This document shows, piece by piece, positions 22,884-30,732 of a stretch of DNA of 64,000 nt. The position numbers were made by a program, and so were the translations under genes. The notes below the pieces were generated by a model. The model searched no databases and had not been told where the DNA came from. It saw only the letters and a list, made by a program, of their open reading frames with translations. The stretch's first letter is position 1, and every line of letters starts with the position of its first letter. Source of the DNA: Bacillota bacterium (lineage in GTDB: Bacteria; Bacillota; Clostridia; Oscillospirales; Oscillospiraceae); the NCBI GenBank assembly GCA_021770445.1, contig JAETQY010000009.1:19677-83676 (forward strand), written 5' to 3'.

Positions 22884-23144
22884 TTACCGGAAAAGCCGGC
22901 TCGAATCAAAGAATACTTCCTTGCCGTCATCTGTCCAGCGAACAGATGTCCCGTGGAACGCACTCCGGCTGATCCCGGACAAGTATTCCTTGCGGCCCAG
23001 GAGTCGGATCACTTTCTCCCGGCCTATTGGGGTGCCGTCCAGGTCATAGCTTGTCTTATGGGTAGCCTCCTCTATCTGCTGGATGTCCTTCTCATCGTGA
23101 CCCCAGCTTAGGAGCAATTCCCGATCTTCAGGTGTCAACTTCAC
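22884..23144 (-). CDS. Hypothetical protein, 86 aa
   Basis: GTG 23144 has GGAGG at 7 nt. The protein reads MKLTPEDRELLLSWGHDEKD and ends WTDDGKEVFFDSSRLFR. It has a helix-strand layout with no known family. Confidence 0.6.
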   Translation of the reverse strand: MKLTPEDRELLLSWGHDEKDIQQIEEATHKTSYDLDGTPIGREKVIRLLGRKEYLSGISRSAFHGTSVRWTDDGKEVFFDSSRLFR

Positions 23145-23156
23145 TATGCCACCTCC

Positions 23157-23948
23157 TTACACATACTTGGCGTACTGAGTGCTGATCCCGGCCACCCATT
23201 CCCGGTCCAGCCGGTCCAGGTAGGTACTCCAGGCACTCTTGCCGCTGTTCCACCACCATTTCCGGCTCTTCAGGGCCACGATGAGCTGGCGGGCGGGCTT
23301 CATGGTGAAGTGGATAAAAGCGCGGTCCCCCTCAGTGTAGGCGGTCAGGTTGGCATCCTCGAAAAAGACCTCCTTCTTGATCTCCTTCACCTTGCCCTCT
23401 TTGGAGGCCAGGTACAGCTTGTAGATGTTGCTGTTCTTCCGCCAGCGGTACTTCGGCAGCAGGGACTCGAACAGTTCCACAAATTTGGCGTTGTCGATGT
23501 TCGCCAGCTTTGCCAGGTGGAACGTGGGGTCCAGTTCCGGGCGCTGGTCGCTGAACTCAATCAGCTTCACCAGCTCATCGCGCTTGCCGTGGTTGGAGTC
23601 GATCCGGTTCCGCTCGATCTGCCGCTCCATCGCCTGGAACCATTCCACGAACTCAGAGGACAGCCGCAGGATGGCGTCGCTGTGGTCCAGCTTCTTGGCG
23701 TTGTAGCGGGCGGGCCCGGCCACCATGACACTGACGTGCCTGGCCTCATGCTGGAGGATCGCGCTGCACTTCTCATAGACCTGGCCGATGATCTTCTGCT
23801 TCTTCTCATCGGAGATGGGCCAGCCCATGACCCGGTTGCAGTAGTTCTCATAGTCGCTGACGGACGTATCGCCGCGCGTCCCGCCCATGCTGTTCATGTT
23901 GGCTTGGTGGACCAGATTGGCGTCCAGGGGCTTTACGATGATTTCCAT
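23157..23948 (-). CDS. Conserved-looking protein with HEARH motif, 263 aa
   Basis: It is the largest protein of the accessory operon. The N-terminal half has an HEARHVSVMVAGPARYNAKK segment (about 66-85), resembling a conserved block of Clostridial plasmid and phage proteins of unknown function in which a His/Arg pair precedes a VAGPAR loop. It is not a full zinc-protease HExxH. The C-terminal 80 residues include KKEVFFEDANLTAY and WWWNSGKSAWSTYL. ATG 23948 follows AAAGGAGATCACC. Confidence 0.65.
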   Translation of the reverse strand: MEIIVKPLDANLVHQANMNSMGGTRGDTSVSDYENYCNRVMGWPISDEKKQKIIGQVYEKCSAILQHEARHVSVMVAGPARYNAKKLDHSDAILRLSSEFVEWFQAMERQIERNRIDSNHGKRDELVKLIEFSDQRPELDPTFHLAKLANIDNAKFVELFESLLPKYRWRKNSNIYKLYLASKEGKVKEIKKEVFFEDANLTAYTEGDRAFIHFTMKPARQLIVALKSRKWWWNSGKSAWSTYLDRLDREWVAGISTQYAKYV

Positions 23949-23960
23949 GGTGATCTCCTT

Positions 23961-24392
23961 TCAGACTGTGGCGTTGTACCGTTCAAGGGCCTTCTGGAGG
24001 CCGTGGAGGAGCGTTTTGCTGGACCTTACCTTATCCAGGGTCAGGCCGACGGCGCCCAGGGTGTCGGATAGGTCCCGGGTGTACCCATACTCATGGTTTG
24101 CCAGTTCCTCAGAGAACATATCCAGGATGTAGCCCTCGCCGGTGGTGTCGCCGTTGATGGCCTCCTGCTCCTCCTTTATGTGCCGGTCCAGCATCTCTTT
24201 CAGGCGCGGGGAATCGCTCTTGCGGTAGTACATCCCAGCCATCCCGCGATAGATGAGCTTCGTGTCCGTGGGCTTCAGGCCCAGGCTCTTCATCCCCTCA
24301 GCAAACTGATCCTTGTCATAGGCGAAGAAACAGGGGAAGGCGTTGACCTCTTCCTGGTGCTTCTTCTGCAATTCCGTGTATGCGTTCATCAT
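23961..24392 (-). CDS. DUF7659-like protein, 143 aa
   Basis: The start is the first of two ATGs after GGAGGTAGAA. The N-terminus AYTELQKKHQEEVNAFPCFF followed by DQFAEGMKSLGL matches, from memory, a family of mobile-element proteins (DUF7659) of unknown function. The remainder is helical. It lies in the middle of the accessory operon. Confidence 0.65.
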   Translation of the reverse strand: MMNAYTELQKKHQEEVNAFPCFFAYDKDQFAEGMKSLGLKPTDTKLIYRGMAGMYYRKSDSPRLKEMLDRHIKEEQEAINGDTTGEGYILDMFSEELANHEYGYTRDLSDTLGAVGLTLDKVRSSKTLLHGLQKALERYNATV

Positions 24393-24394
24393 TT

Positions 24395-24922
24395 CTACCT
24401 CCATTTCAATTTCCGCATGAAGGGCAGGGCCTTTTTCATGCGCTCGACCGCAAAGGCGCGGTTTTTGTTCCCGGAATACTTCTGGATGTACCGTTCCATC
24501 TCTTCCGGCGTTTCGGGGCCATAGCCGACCGCCGCAAGGATGATCTGAGCGCCCTCGCACTTGATGGCCTTCAGGGTGTCGGTCTCAATGGCTCTCCCGC
24601 CGGGGAGCGGTTGGACCTGTTTCAGCTGGCAGAATGGCAGGTAACCATCAACCATGTTCTCACCGATATTCCAGATGGAATACCCGAGAGGAACTGCGTC
24701 CACCAGCTCGAAGGTGTGGCCGTTGTGGGTTATTGTCCGCCCCTCCAGGTCCGTGTCGTGCTCCGAGTAATACTGGATCAGGGCCCGGATGCCGCCCGCG
24801 TCGATGGTGAGCGTGTTGGTGTCCCCATACCAGTGACTCAATCGGGCGCCGTAGTGCTCCTCTGTGCCGCTGGTCTCATGGGCCAGCATCATTTGGAGCT
24901 GTTTGACCTTGTAATCGTCCAC
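24395..24922 (-). CDS. Hypothetical protein, 175 aa
   Basis: GTG 24922 follows GGGGAGGGGGC. An N-terminal helix precedes ALIQYYSEHDTDLEGR, then beta strands (HTFELVDAVPLGYSIWNIG, GYLPFCQL), and the end is a basic helix. Its stop codon overlaps the RBS of the next gene. Function unknown. Confidence 0.62.
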   Translation of the reverse strand: MDDYKVKQLQMMLAHETSGTEEHYGARLSHWYGDTNTLTIDAGGIRALIQYYSEHDTDLEGRTITHNGHTFELVDAVPLGYSIWNIGENMVDGYLPFCQLKQVQPLPGGRAIETDTLKAIKCEGAQIILAAVGYGPETPEEMERYIQKYSGNKNRAFAVERMKKALPFMRKLKWR

Positions 24923-24937
24923 CTGTGCCCCCTCCCC

Positions 24938-25501
24938 TCAGTCCGCTTGGCAGTAGGTCATGCCGTCATAGCCCCGATTCTTCAAGAACTCCTGCATAGC
25001 CTCGGTGGCTTTAGTCCGGGTGTAGCCCTGGCCGACGCCTTCCTGGATCGGAAACACATAGGACTTACTCCCCCACAGGTTCCAGATGAAACAGCCCAGG
25101 CCCGCAGCCTTGGCGGCGGCCTCCACCTTCTTCCGCTCCCACCCGGGGAGATGGAGCGAAGGAGCGTCGAAGTTGCTGGTGCCGCCGTCATCGTCGCCCT
25201 TGCGCTCCAGGCCATAGGCCAGGGCTTCCTTCAGGTCCTCGGCCAGCTTCTTGTACCGCCCCTTCAAGACCACCTCGGCGGGGGCCGCTTTGGCGGGGTG
25301 GTGGTACTTCGCCCGCAGCCTCTCAAACTGGAGGATCGCGTCGGCTTCGGTGGAGACCGTGGCGCTGTCCACCTCATCACCGGTCCGGGGGTTGAACAGC
25401 ATGACCTCATACTCGTCGGGGCCGAGCTTGGCCGCGTCCAGGGTGTAGATGCGGCCGTTTTTCAGCCGGATGGCTTCGTCTCTCTTGATACTCTCAGGCA
25501 T
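24938..25501 (-). CDS. Hypothetical protein, 187 aa
   Basis: The first 55 residues are beta-rich (RIYTLDAAKLGPDEYEVMLF), followed by helices. The C-terminal half includes LHLPGWERKKVEAAAKAAGLG and YDGMTYCQAD. ATG 25501 follows GGAGTAATCACT. No family is recognised. Confidence 0.62.
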   Translation of the reverse strand: MPESIKRDEAIRLKNGRIYTLDAAKLGPDEYEVMLFNPRTGDEVDSATVSTEADAILQFERLRAKYHHPAKAAPAEVVLKGRYKKLAEDLKEALAYGLERKGDDDGGTSNFDAPSLHLPGWERKKVEAAAKAAGLGCFIWNLWGSKSYVFPIQEGVGQGYTRTKATEAMQEFLKNRGYDGMTYCQAD

Positions 25502-25544
25502 AGTGATTACTCCTTTCGTTTATCGCGGATGGTGTGATGATCTC

Positions 25545-25814
25545 TCAACAGGGGGAGAACGCCAGAGAGAGGATGTCGATGGCGTTCCAGATGGCGAAGA
25601 ACTCCTCCTCGCTCATCCCCTCTTCCGTCACGGCCACGATGAGGAAATCCAGCTTGACCAGATCGGGGTGGCCGGTGGGGTTCAACTCGCTGTCCATCTC
25701 AGCGGCCTCGGCGGTGTAGGCTCCGTAGGCTTCGGACACAAAGGCCACTTTCTGATCCTCAAAGCCCTTCAGGGTCTTGCGGGCTTCCTGCGCCTTCTCA
25801 AACAATGCTTTCAT
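25545..25814 (-). CDS. Small hypothetical protein, 89 aa
   Basis: ATG 25814 follows AAGGAGG. It begins with a helix MKALFEKAQEARKTLKGFED; the rest is acidic, with DLVKLDFLIVAVTEEGMSEE. Function unknown. Confidence 0.6.
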   Translation of the reverse strand: MKALFEKAQEARKTLKGFEDQKVAFVSEAYGAYTAEAAEMDSELNPTGHPDLVKLDFLIVAVTEEGMSEEEFFAIWNAIDILSLAFSPC

Positions 25815-25834
25815 GGGTTCGTCCTCCTTCTTTT

Positions 25835-26062
25835 TCACTTGTTCTGATCTTCAGCCCGCTTTTTCAGGATGTAGTTCATCATCTTGACGTACTCACTGAT
25901 GGCCTTCCTGGCGGTGGCTTTGGTGTAGTAGATTCCCTCGGCGGCTCTTCTGCTTCCATTGGGGGCTTTATATACGATTTTGTAACCGTACTGCGGCTTG
26001 TTTTGAATCCGGCTTCCAACATAAATTGAAACGATCTCGAAATCTTTGCAGCGGACTTTCAT
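25835..26062 (-). CDS. Small basic protein, 75 aa
   Basis: The protein begins MKVRCKDFEIVSIYVG with beta strands and a C-terminal helix ARKAISEYVKMMNYILKKR. It overlaps the first operon gene by 4 nt (ATGA). Confidence 0.6.
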   Translation of the reverse strand: MKVRCKDFEIVSIYVGSRIQNKPQYGYKIVYKAPNGSRRAAEGIYYTKATARKAISEYVKMMNYILKKRAEDQNK

Positions 26063-26247
26063 TTTTCCACCTTCTCGATTTCTTTCTCGATGTACTCTTC
26101 CACCTTGTACCTGTGCTCTCCATCGCTCTCCCCAGTAATGCGCCGGAGCTCGTTTTCCAGCTTGGATGCGTTCAGTTCGATCCCCTTTTCCAGATACATC
26201 GAGATGAGCCCCTTCACAAGCTGCTTTTCAAATTTAGCGATTTTCAT
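26059..26247 (-). CDS. First gene of the accessory operon, 62 aa
   Basis: ATG 26247 follows AGGAGATCAGTT; longer in-frame starts would lie upstream of the transcription start or lack an RBS. The protein is helical and very charged (MKIAKFEKQLVKGLISMYL, KVEEYIEKEIEKVEK). Function unknown. Confidence 0.6.
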   Translation of the reverse strand: MKIAKFEKQLVKGLISMYLEKGIELNASKLENELRRITGESDGEHRYKVEEYIEKEIEKVEK

Positions 26248-26265
26248 AACTGATCTCCTCTTGGA

Positions 26266-26279
26266 TTGCTTTCTGGTAA
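26266..26279. promoter_or_regulatory. Operator-like site in the accessory-operon leader
   Basis: TTGCTTTCTGGTAA matches the phage motif and lies between the promoter and the RBS of the first gene, where a bound repressor would block elongation. Confidence 0.5.
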
Positions 26280-26298
26280 TTTCGTGTTCCATGCTTAT

Positions 26299-26327
26299 AT
26301 GATAACTTACCAAACGGTAATTGTCAA
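26299..26327 (-). promoter_or_regulatory. Accessory-operon promoter with palindromic operator
   Basis: Minus-strand TTGACA (26322-26327) and TATCAT (26299-26304) at 17 bp. The spacer holds the perfect palindrome TTACC-AAAC-GGTAA (plus strand, 26307-26320; minus TTACCGTTTGGTAA), the best copy of the motif also found in the lytic promoter at 18.9 kb. Confidence 0.85.
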
Positions 26328-26397
26328 GCGTTTTAGTTAATTCCTTAAAGTTTTTTTATCAACTTTAATAATACCGTTAATCATGTAGGCGAAAAGA

Positions 26398-26424
26398 AAA
26401 CGCCTGGAAAAAATCCAGGCGTTT
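26398..26424 (-). terminator. Terminator between attR and the accessory operon
   Basis: AAACGCCTGG (26398-26407) and CCAGGCGTTT (26415-26424) form a perfect 10-bp stem with a 7-nt loop. On the minus strand it is followed by TCTTTTC. It would stop transcripts from the split miaB promoter before they enter the prophage. Confidence 0.8.
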
Positions 26425-26444
26425 CAACAGTTATTCAGGATCAG

Positions 26445-26588
26445 CTAAACTCGGATATTAGGACAACCGTAGGTGTCCACAAAGGCAAGGGGCTGCTCCG
26501 GCCACTGGGCGGTGAGCTGGGCCACAGCGGCGCAGTGGGCGAGCTGGTTTTCTATCTGGGCGGGGGAAATGACGGTGGTGTGTTCCAT
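26445..26588 (-). pseudogene. miaB: 5' fragment of split miaB (tRNA ms2i6A37 methylthiotransferase)
   Basis: ATG 26588 follows GGAGG. The 47 codons include PEQPLAFVDTYGC, which matches the N-terminus of Oscillospiraceae-type MiaB, where the continuation is normally QQNEAD. Here it runs into PNIRV and a stop. The missing part (auxiliary-cluster and radical-SAM domains, TRAM) should lie beyond attL. The cysteine at position 42 is one of the ligands of the auxiliary Fe-S cluster. RimO has a GCPKN motif that is superficially closer to the phage-derived tail, but FVDTYGC favours MiaB. Loss of MiaB would remove the 2-methylthio group at A37 in this lysogen. Confidence 0.85.
26455..26475. other. Probable attR core (prophage-chromosome junction)
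   Basis: Codons up to Gly41-Cys42 (GGT TGT, 26463-26468) fit MiaB; the next codons (CCT AAT ATC CGA GTT TAG) do not. The crossover is therefore near 26,460-26,468. The exact core and central dinucleotide need attL or the empty site. Confidence 0.7.
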
Positions 26589-26622
26589 AAAGACCTCCAG
26601 AGGGCGCTATTTTAACCCATAC

Positions 26623-26651
26623 ATTATACTATCTTTTTTGGCAAAACACAA
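26623..26651 (-). promoter_or_regulatory. Promoter of the split miaB gene
   Basis: Minus-strand TTGTGT (26646-26651) and TATAAT (26623-26628) at 17 bp lie about 35 bp upstream of ATG 26588. The promoter is intact, so a short transcript is probably still made. Confidence 0.7.
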
Positions 26652-26721
26652 GGGTGACATATCTGGCCCAAGGCCCACATAGATTGAATACAACAGCTTA
26701 CGCAGGATAAGGAGTGGTGCT

Positions 26722-27876
26722 ATGGAGAACAAGGTGGGACGGGCCCTGCGCCGGGGGGTGGCCCTGGGTCTGGCGCTGACGGCGGTCTGGGGTGTGAGCC
26801 TGACGGCGGACCTGAAGGGGGTAAAAGAGGACCTGACCGCCCTGGGAGAGGAGCCGGCCCTGGCGGTTTCCCTGATGAAGTCCCGGCTGGGGGAGCTGCC
26901 CGGAGAAACACGGGGGCTGACCGGCTGGGGCCGCCTGCTGCTGAAGGGCTCCCCTCTCCTGGCCGCCGGGGAGGAGGCGGTACTGGAGCGCCGGGGCGGC
27001 CAGGAGGCACCGAAAGGGAGCGGGGAGCCAGACCTGGGGGACGGGGAGGAGGACACAGACCTGCCCGACCTTCAGCCCTCAGACAGCGGGGAGGGCATTG
27101 TGGAGATGACCGGCCGGGGCAAGGAGGGCAGCCTGTACCTCCGGGAGGGGGAGATCTACGTCTACAACCGCACTGGCCAGGAGCTGGACACCTCCCTGCT
27201 GGGGGAGGGGACGGCGGACGTCAGCCTGGGGAAGGGCCCGCAGATTTTGATCCTCCACACCCACGGCAGCGAGGCCTACTCCATGACCGACGGCGATACT
27301 TATGAGGAGAGCGACCCCTACCGCACCACCGACTGCACCCACAACGTGGTCCGGGTGGGGGAGGAGATGGCCACTGTCTTCCGGGCTTACGGCTTTCAGG
27401 TGATCCACGACACCACCCTGTGTGACTACCCCGCCTACAACGGCTCCTACGACCGGTCCAAGGCGGTGGCGGAGCAGTGGCTGGAGCAGTACCCCTCCAT
27501 CAAAGTGGTCTTCGATGTCCACCGGGACGCCCTGGTGGGCAGCGAGGGGGAGGTTTATAAGCTGGTGTCGGAGGAGGCGGGGCAGAAGGTGGCCCAGGTG
27601 ATGATGGTGCTGGGCACCGACGCCGGCGGGGCGGACCACCCCCGGTGGAAGGACAATCTGGCCTTTGCCCTGAAGCTCCAACGGAACTTGGTAAAGGGAT
27701 ATTCCAGCCTGGCCCGGCCCACCGTGCTGCGCAAGGGCCGGTATAATCAGCAGTTGTCCCCCGGGTCGATCTTAGTGGAGGTGGGGGGCCACGGCAACAC
27801 CCTGTCCGAGGCCATTGCCGGCGGCCGCCTCTGGGCGGACAACGTGGCCAGGACCCTGCTGGAGATGAAGCAATAG
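26722..27876 (+). CDS. spoIIP: Stage II sporulation protein P (cell-wall amidase)
   Basis: The 384-residue protein has an N-terminal membrane anchor (about 10-28), a linker and the SpoIIP catalytic domain. Motifs are ILILHTHGSEAY (about 176-187), VFDVHRDA (about 264-271) and VEVGGHGNT (about 350-358), whose His and Glu residues bind zinc. SpoIIP works with SpoIID/SpoIIM to degrade septal peptidoglycan during engulfment, so the host forms endospores or descends from a spore former. ATG 26722 follows AAGGAG. It is transcribed away from miaB. Confidence 0.92.
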   Translation: MENKVGRALRRGVALGLALTAVWGVSLTADLKGVKEDLTALGEEPALAVSLMKSRLGELPGETRGLTGWGRLLLKGSPLLAAGEEAVLERRGGQEAPKGSGEPDLGDGEEDTDLPDLQPSDSGEGIVEMTGRGKEGSLYLREGEIYVYNRTGQELDTSLLGEGTADVSLGKGPQILILHTHGSEAYSMTDGDTYEESDPYRTTDCTHNVVRVGEEMATVFRAYGFQVIHDTTLCDYPAYNGSYDRSKAVAEQWLEQYPSIKVVFDVHRDALVGSEGEVYKLVSEEAGQKVAQVMMVLGTDAGGADHPRWKDNLAFALKLQRNLVKGYSSLARPTVLRKGRYNQQLSPGSILVEVGGHGNTLSEAIAGGRLWADNVARTLLEMKQ

Positions 27877-27881
27877 AGAAA

Positions 27882-27912
27882 CCCGCCGGGTCTGCCCGGC
27901 GGGACATTTTTT
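27882..27912 (+). terminator. Terminator after spoIIP
   Basis: CCCGCCGGG, loop TCTG, CCCGGCGGG, then ACATTTTTT: a classic rho-independent terminator. Confidence 0.92.
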
Positions 27913-27990
27913 ATCCCTCGACAGATTTCCCCTAAAAATGGGACAAGCTCCCCGCTATACTGGAAGAAACTGGAAGGGGGAGATGGGAGC

Positions 27991-30633
27991 ATGGGCGACT
28001 GGCACAGCCGGAGCGTGTCTCAGGTGATGGAGGAAGTGAAAGGAAATCTGGGGGGACTCACCGCCCGGGAGGCCGCCCGGCGGCTGGAGCAGTACGGCCC
28101 CAACCAGCTGGCCCAGCCCCAGCCCCCGGGGCTTCTCCTGCGCATCCTGGGCCAATTGAAGGACCCCATGATCCTGGTGCTGCTGGGGGCGGCGGCCCTG
28201 TCCCTGTTGGCCAGCGGCGGGGAGGACTGGCTGGACGGGGTGATTATCCTAGTCATTGTGGTGGTCAACGGGGTCATCTCTATCACCCAGGAGGACCACG
28301 CCCAGCAGGCCCTGGAGGAGCTGCGGCGAATGTCCTCCCCCCAGGCCACGGCCCTGCGGGAGGGAGAGCCCCGGAAGGTGGCGGCCGCCGCTCTGGTGCC
28401 CGGGGACATCATCCTGCTGGAGGCCGGGGACCAGGTCCCCGCCGACGCCCGAATTCTGGAGTGCAGCCGCCTCCAGGCCGACGAGAGCGCCATGACAGGG
28501 GAATCGGTGCCGGTGGAGAAGCGGACAGAGGAGGCCCTCCCGGCGGACACCCCCCTGGGGGACCAGGTGAACATGCTCATCTCGGGCACTCTTATCACCG
28601 CCGGCCGGGGGACTGCCCTGGTGGTGGCCACCGGCATGGACACCCAGATGGGCCATATCGCCGGCCTGCTGCTGGACAGCAGTTCAGGGGACACCCCCCT
28701 CCAGAGGCGGATGGCGGAGATCTCCAGATCACTGTCCTTCCTGTGCCTGTCGGTGTGCGCCATTATGTTCGGGGTGGGGCTGTTTCAGGGAAAGGGGCTT
28801 CTGGAGATGTTCCTCACCGCCGTCTCCCTGGCGGTGGCCGCCATCCCCGAGGGCCTGCCCGCCATTGTCACCATCGTGCTGGCCCTGGGGGTGCAGCGGC
28901 TGGCGGATAAAAACGCCATTGTAAAGAAGCTGCCCGCCGTGGAGACCCTGGGCTGCGCCGGGGTGATCTGCTCAGACAAGACGGGCACTCTTACCCAGAA
29001 CAAGATGACGGTGCAGCAGGTGTGGCTCCCTCCCGGCGCCCGGCGGCGGGACGCTATGGTGGCGGGGGCCCTCTGCTCCGACGCCAGGCTGGAGTGGAAG
29101 GCCGGAGCCCCCACCGCCTCCGGCGACCCCACCGAGGGGGCGCTGGTGGTGGTCGCCGCCCGGGACGGAGTGGATCAGAACCGGGAGCTGGAGCGCCTGC
29201 CCCGGGTGGCCGACATCCCCTTTGACTCCACCCGCAAGCTGATGACCACCATACATACCGATCCGGAGGGGGGCTGGGTGGCCCTAGTGAAGGGGGCCCC
29301 GGACGTGCTGCTGGACCGGTGTGTCAGTACCCCAAAGGGCCCCCTGACCCCGGGGGACCGGGGCCGCATCCTGGCCGCCAACGAGGGCCTGGCGGAAAAG
29401 GCCCTGCGGGTGATTGCCGTGGCCCGGCGGAGGCTGGACCGGCTTCCCCAGAATCCCCAGCCGTCCGAGGTGGAGCGGGAGCTCACCTTCTTGGGCCTGT
29501 TCGGCCTGATGGACCCGCCCCGGCCCGAGGTGCGCTCTGCCGTGGCCCGGTGCCACCTGGCGGGGGTGCGGCCGGTGATGATCACCGGCGACCACCGCTC
29601 CACCGCGGTGGCTATCGCCAAGGAGCTGGACATCGCCCGCCCCGGGGACTGGGCTGCCACGGGGGCGGAGCTGGACTTTATGCCCCAGGAGCTGCTGGAG
29701 AACGACATTGAAAAGTTCGCCGTCTTTGCCCGGGTGTCCCCGGAGCACAAAATGCGCATCGTCCAGGCCTGGCAGAAACGGGGCAAGGTGGTGGCCATGA
29801 CCGGAGACGGTGTCAACGACGCCCCCGCTTTGAGGGCCGCCGACATCGGCTGCGCCATGGGCAAGACAGGCACCGACGTGGCCAAGGGGGCGGCGGACAT
29901 GATCCTCACCGACGACAACTTCTCCACCATCGTGGCCGCCATTGAGGAGGGCCGGGGCATCTACTCCAACATCCGCAAGGCCATCCACTACCTGCTCTCC
30001 TGCAACATCGGGGAAATCTTCACCATCTTCGCGGCCACGCTGCTGGGCTTCGGGCAGATGCCCCTGGCCCCGGTGCAGCTGCTGTGGCTCAACCTGGTGA
30101 CCGACTCCCTCCCCGCCCTGGCCCTGGGGGTGGAGCCGGTGGAGGAGGGGGTGATGGAGGAACAGCCCCGGGACGCCTCCGCCGGACTTTTCGATAAAAA
30201 GTTCTCCCTCCGTCTGGCCTGGCAGGGGCTGATGGTGGGGGGGCTCACCCTGGCGGCCTACTTTCTGGGCTTTACCCGGCTAGCCGCCCCGGGGATGGAG
30301 GGAGCTGTTGCCAACACCATGGCCTTCGCCACCCTCACCCTGTGCCAGCTCTTCCACGCCTTCAACGTGCGCAGTGAGGACCGCTCCCTCTTCGCCCAAG
30401 GGGTGCTCTCCAACCCGGCGATGAACCGGGCCTTTCTGGCGGGATTGGCCATGCAGCTTTCCGTGCTGCTGGTGCCCCCCCTACAGGGGGTGTTCTCCGT
30501 CACAGCCATGAGCGCTCCCCAGTGGCTCACCGTGATGGCCCTGGCTATGGCCCCCATCCCCATCTGCGAGTGGGCCAAGTCCGTGGGCCGCAAGGAAAAG
30601 GCGGCGGAGGCCAAAGAGGCGGCAGTAAAATAG
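27991..30633 (+). CDS. P-type Ca2+-transporting ATPase (P2A, SERCA/PMCA-like)
   Basis: The 880-residue protein follows the P2A order: cation-ATPase N-terminal domain, TM1-2, A-domain with TGES (about 168), TM4 with the PEGLPA ion-site motif, phosphorylation loop DKTGT (about 329), nucleotide domain with KGAPD, MTGDGVNDAP hinge (about 605), and C-terminal TMs including NLVTDSLPALALG, where the Asp contributes to Ca2+ binding. It exports Ca2+ (possibly Mn2+) from the cytoplasm. It is monocistronic, with GGGGGAGATGGGAGC before ATG 27991. Confidence 0.92.
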   Translation: MGDWHSRSVSQVMEEVKGNLGGLTAREAARRLEQYGPNQLAQPQPPGLLLRILGQLKDPMILVLLGAAALSLLASGGEDWLDGVIILVIVVVNGVISITQEDHAQQALEELRRMSSPQATALREGEPRKVAAAALVPGDIILLEAGDQVPADARILECSRLQADESAMTGESVPVEKRTEEALPADTPLGDQVNMLISGTLITAGRGTALVVATGMDTQMGHIAGLLLDSSSGDTPLQRRMAEISRSLSFLCLSVCAIMFGVGLFQGKGLLEMFLTAVSLAVAAIPEGLPAIVTIVLALGVQRLADKNAIVKKLPAVETLGCAGVICSDKTGTLTQNKMTVQQVWLPPGARRRDAMVAGALCSDARLEWKAGAPTASGDPTEGALVVVAARDGVDQNRELERLPRVADIPFDSTRKLMTTIHTDPEGGWVALVKGAPDVLLDRCVSTPKGPLTPGDRGRILAANEGLAEKALRVIAVARRRLDRLPQNPQPSEVERELTFLGLFGLMDPPRPEVRSAVARCHLAGVRPVMITGDHRSTAVAIAKELDIARPGDWAATGAELDFMPQELLENDIEKFAVFARVSPEHKMRIVQAWQKRGKVVAMTGDGVNDAPALRAADIGCAMGKTGTDVAKGAADMILTDDNFSTIVAAIEEGRGIYSNIRKAIHYLLSCNIGEIFTIFAATLLGFGQMPLAPVQLLWLNLVTDSLPALALGVEPVEEGVMEEQPRDASAGLFDKKFSLRLAWQGLMVGGLTLAAYFLGFTRLAAPGMEGAVANTMAFATLTLCQLFHAFNVRSEDRSLFAQGVLSNPAMNRAFLAGLAMQLSVLLVPPLQGVFSVTAMSAPQWLTVMALAMAPIPICEWAKSVGRKEKAAEAKEAAVK

Positions 30634-30643
30634 GTTAAGAGCA

Positions 30644-30674
30644 CAGCCCCGCCGGCAAGCGCCTGGCGGGGCTG
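30644..30674 (+). terminator. Terminator after the Ca2+ ATPase
   Basis: CAGCCCCGCC and GGCGGGGCTG form a 10-bp stem with an 11-nt loop, followed by TTGTTG. Confidence 0.75.
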
Positions 30675-30732
30675 TTGTTGCAGAGTTGGAAAGGGAAAAA
30701 TGTAAAATTAAGAAAATTCACAGAACATTTCA

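Larger units (their letters stand above)
1..26463. mobile_element. Prophage, integrase-side part (left end outside window)
   Basis: Portal, both terminase subunits, a late regulator, RusA, a DnaC-type loader, a replication initiator, RecT, a RecB-like exonuclease, divergent XRE regulators and a large serine integrase form a temperate-phage gene order. The right end is placed at about 26,463, where phage sequence interrupts the codons of a MiaB-like N-terminus. The left end, with remaining head, tail and lysis genes and attL, lies before base 1. That this is a complete, inducible phage is an inference. Confidence 0.93.

Noticed and set aside
23157-23948. Zinc metalloprotease because of HEARH
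   Set aside because: The motif is HEARH followed by VAGPAR in a helical context without a third ligand; it does not fit a known metalloprotease family.
26445-26588. Alternative reading as rimO (GCPNIRV resembles GCPKNRV)
   Set aside because: Host-derived residues FVDTYGC are MiaB-like, and the frame stops five codons later; the PNIRV match is probably chance at the junction.
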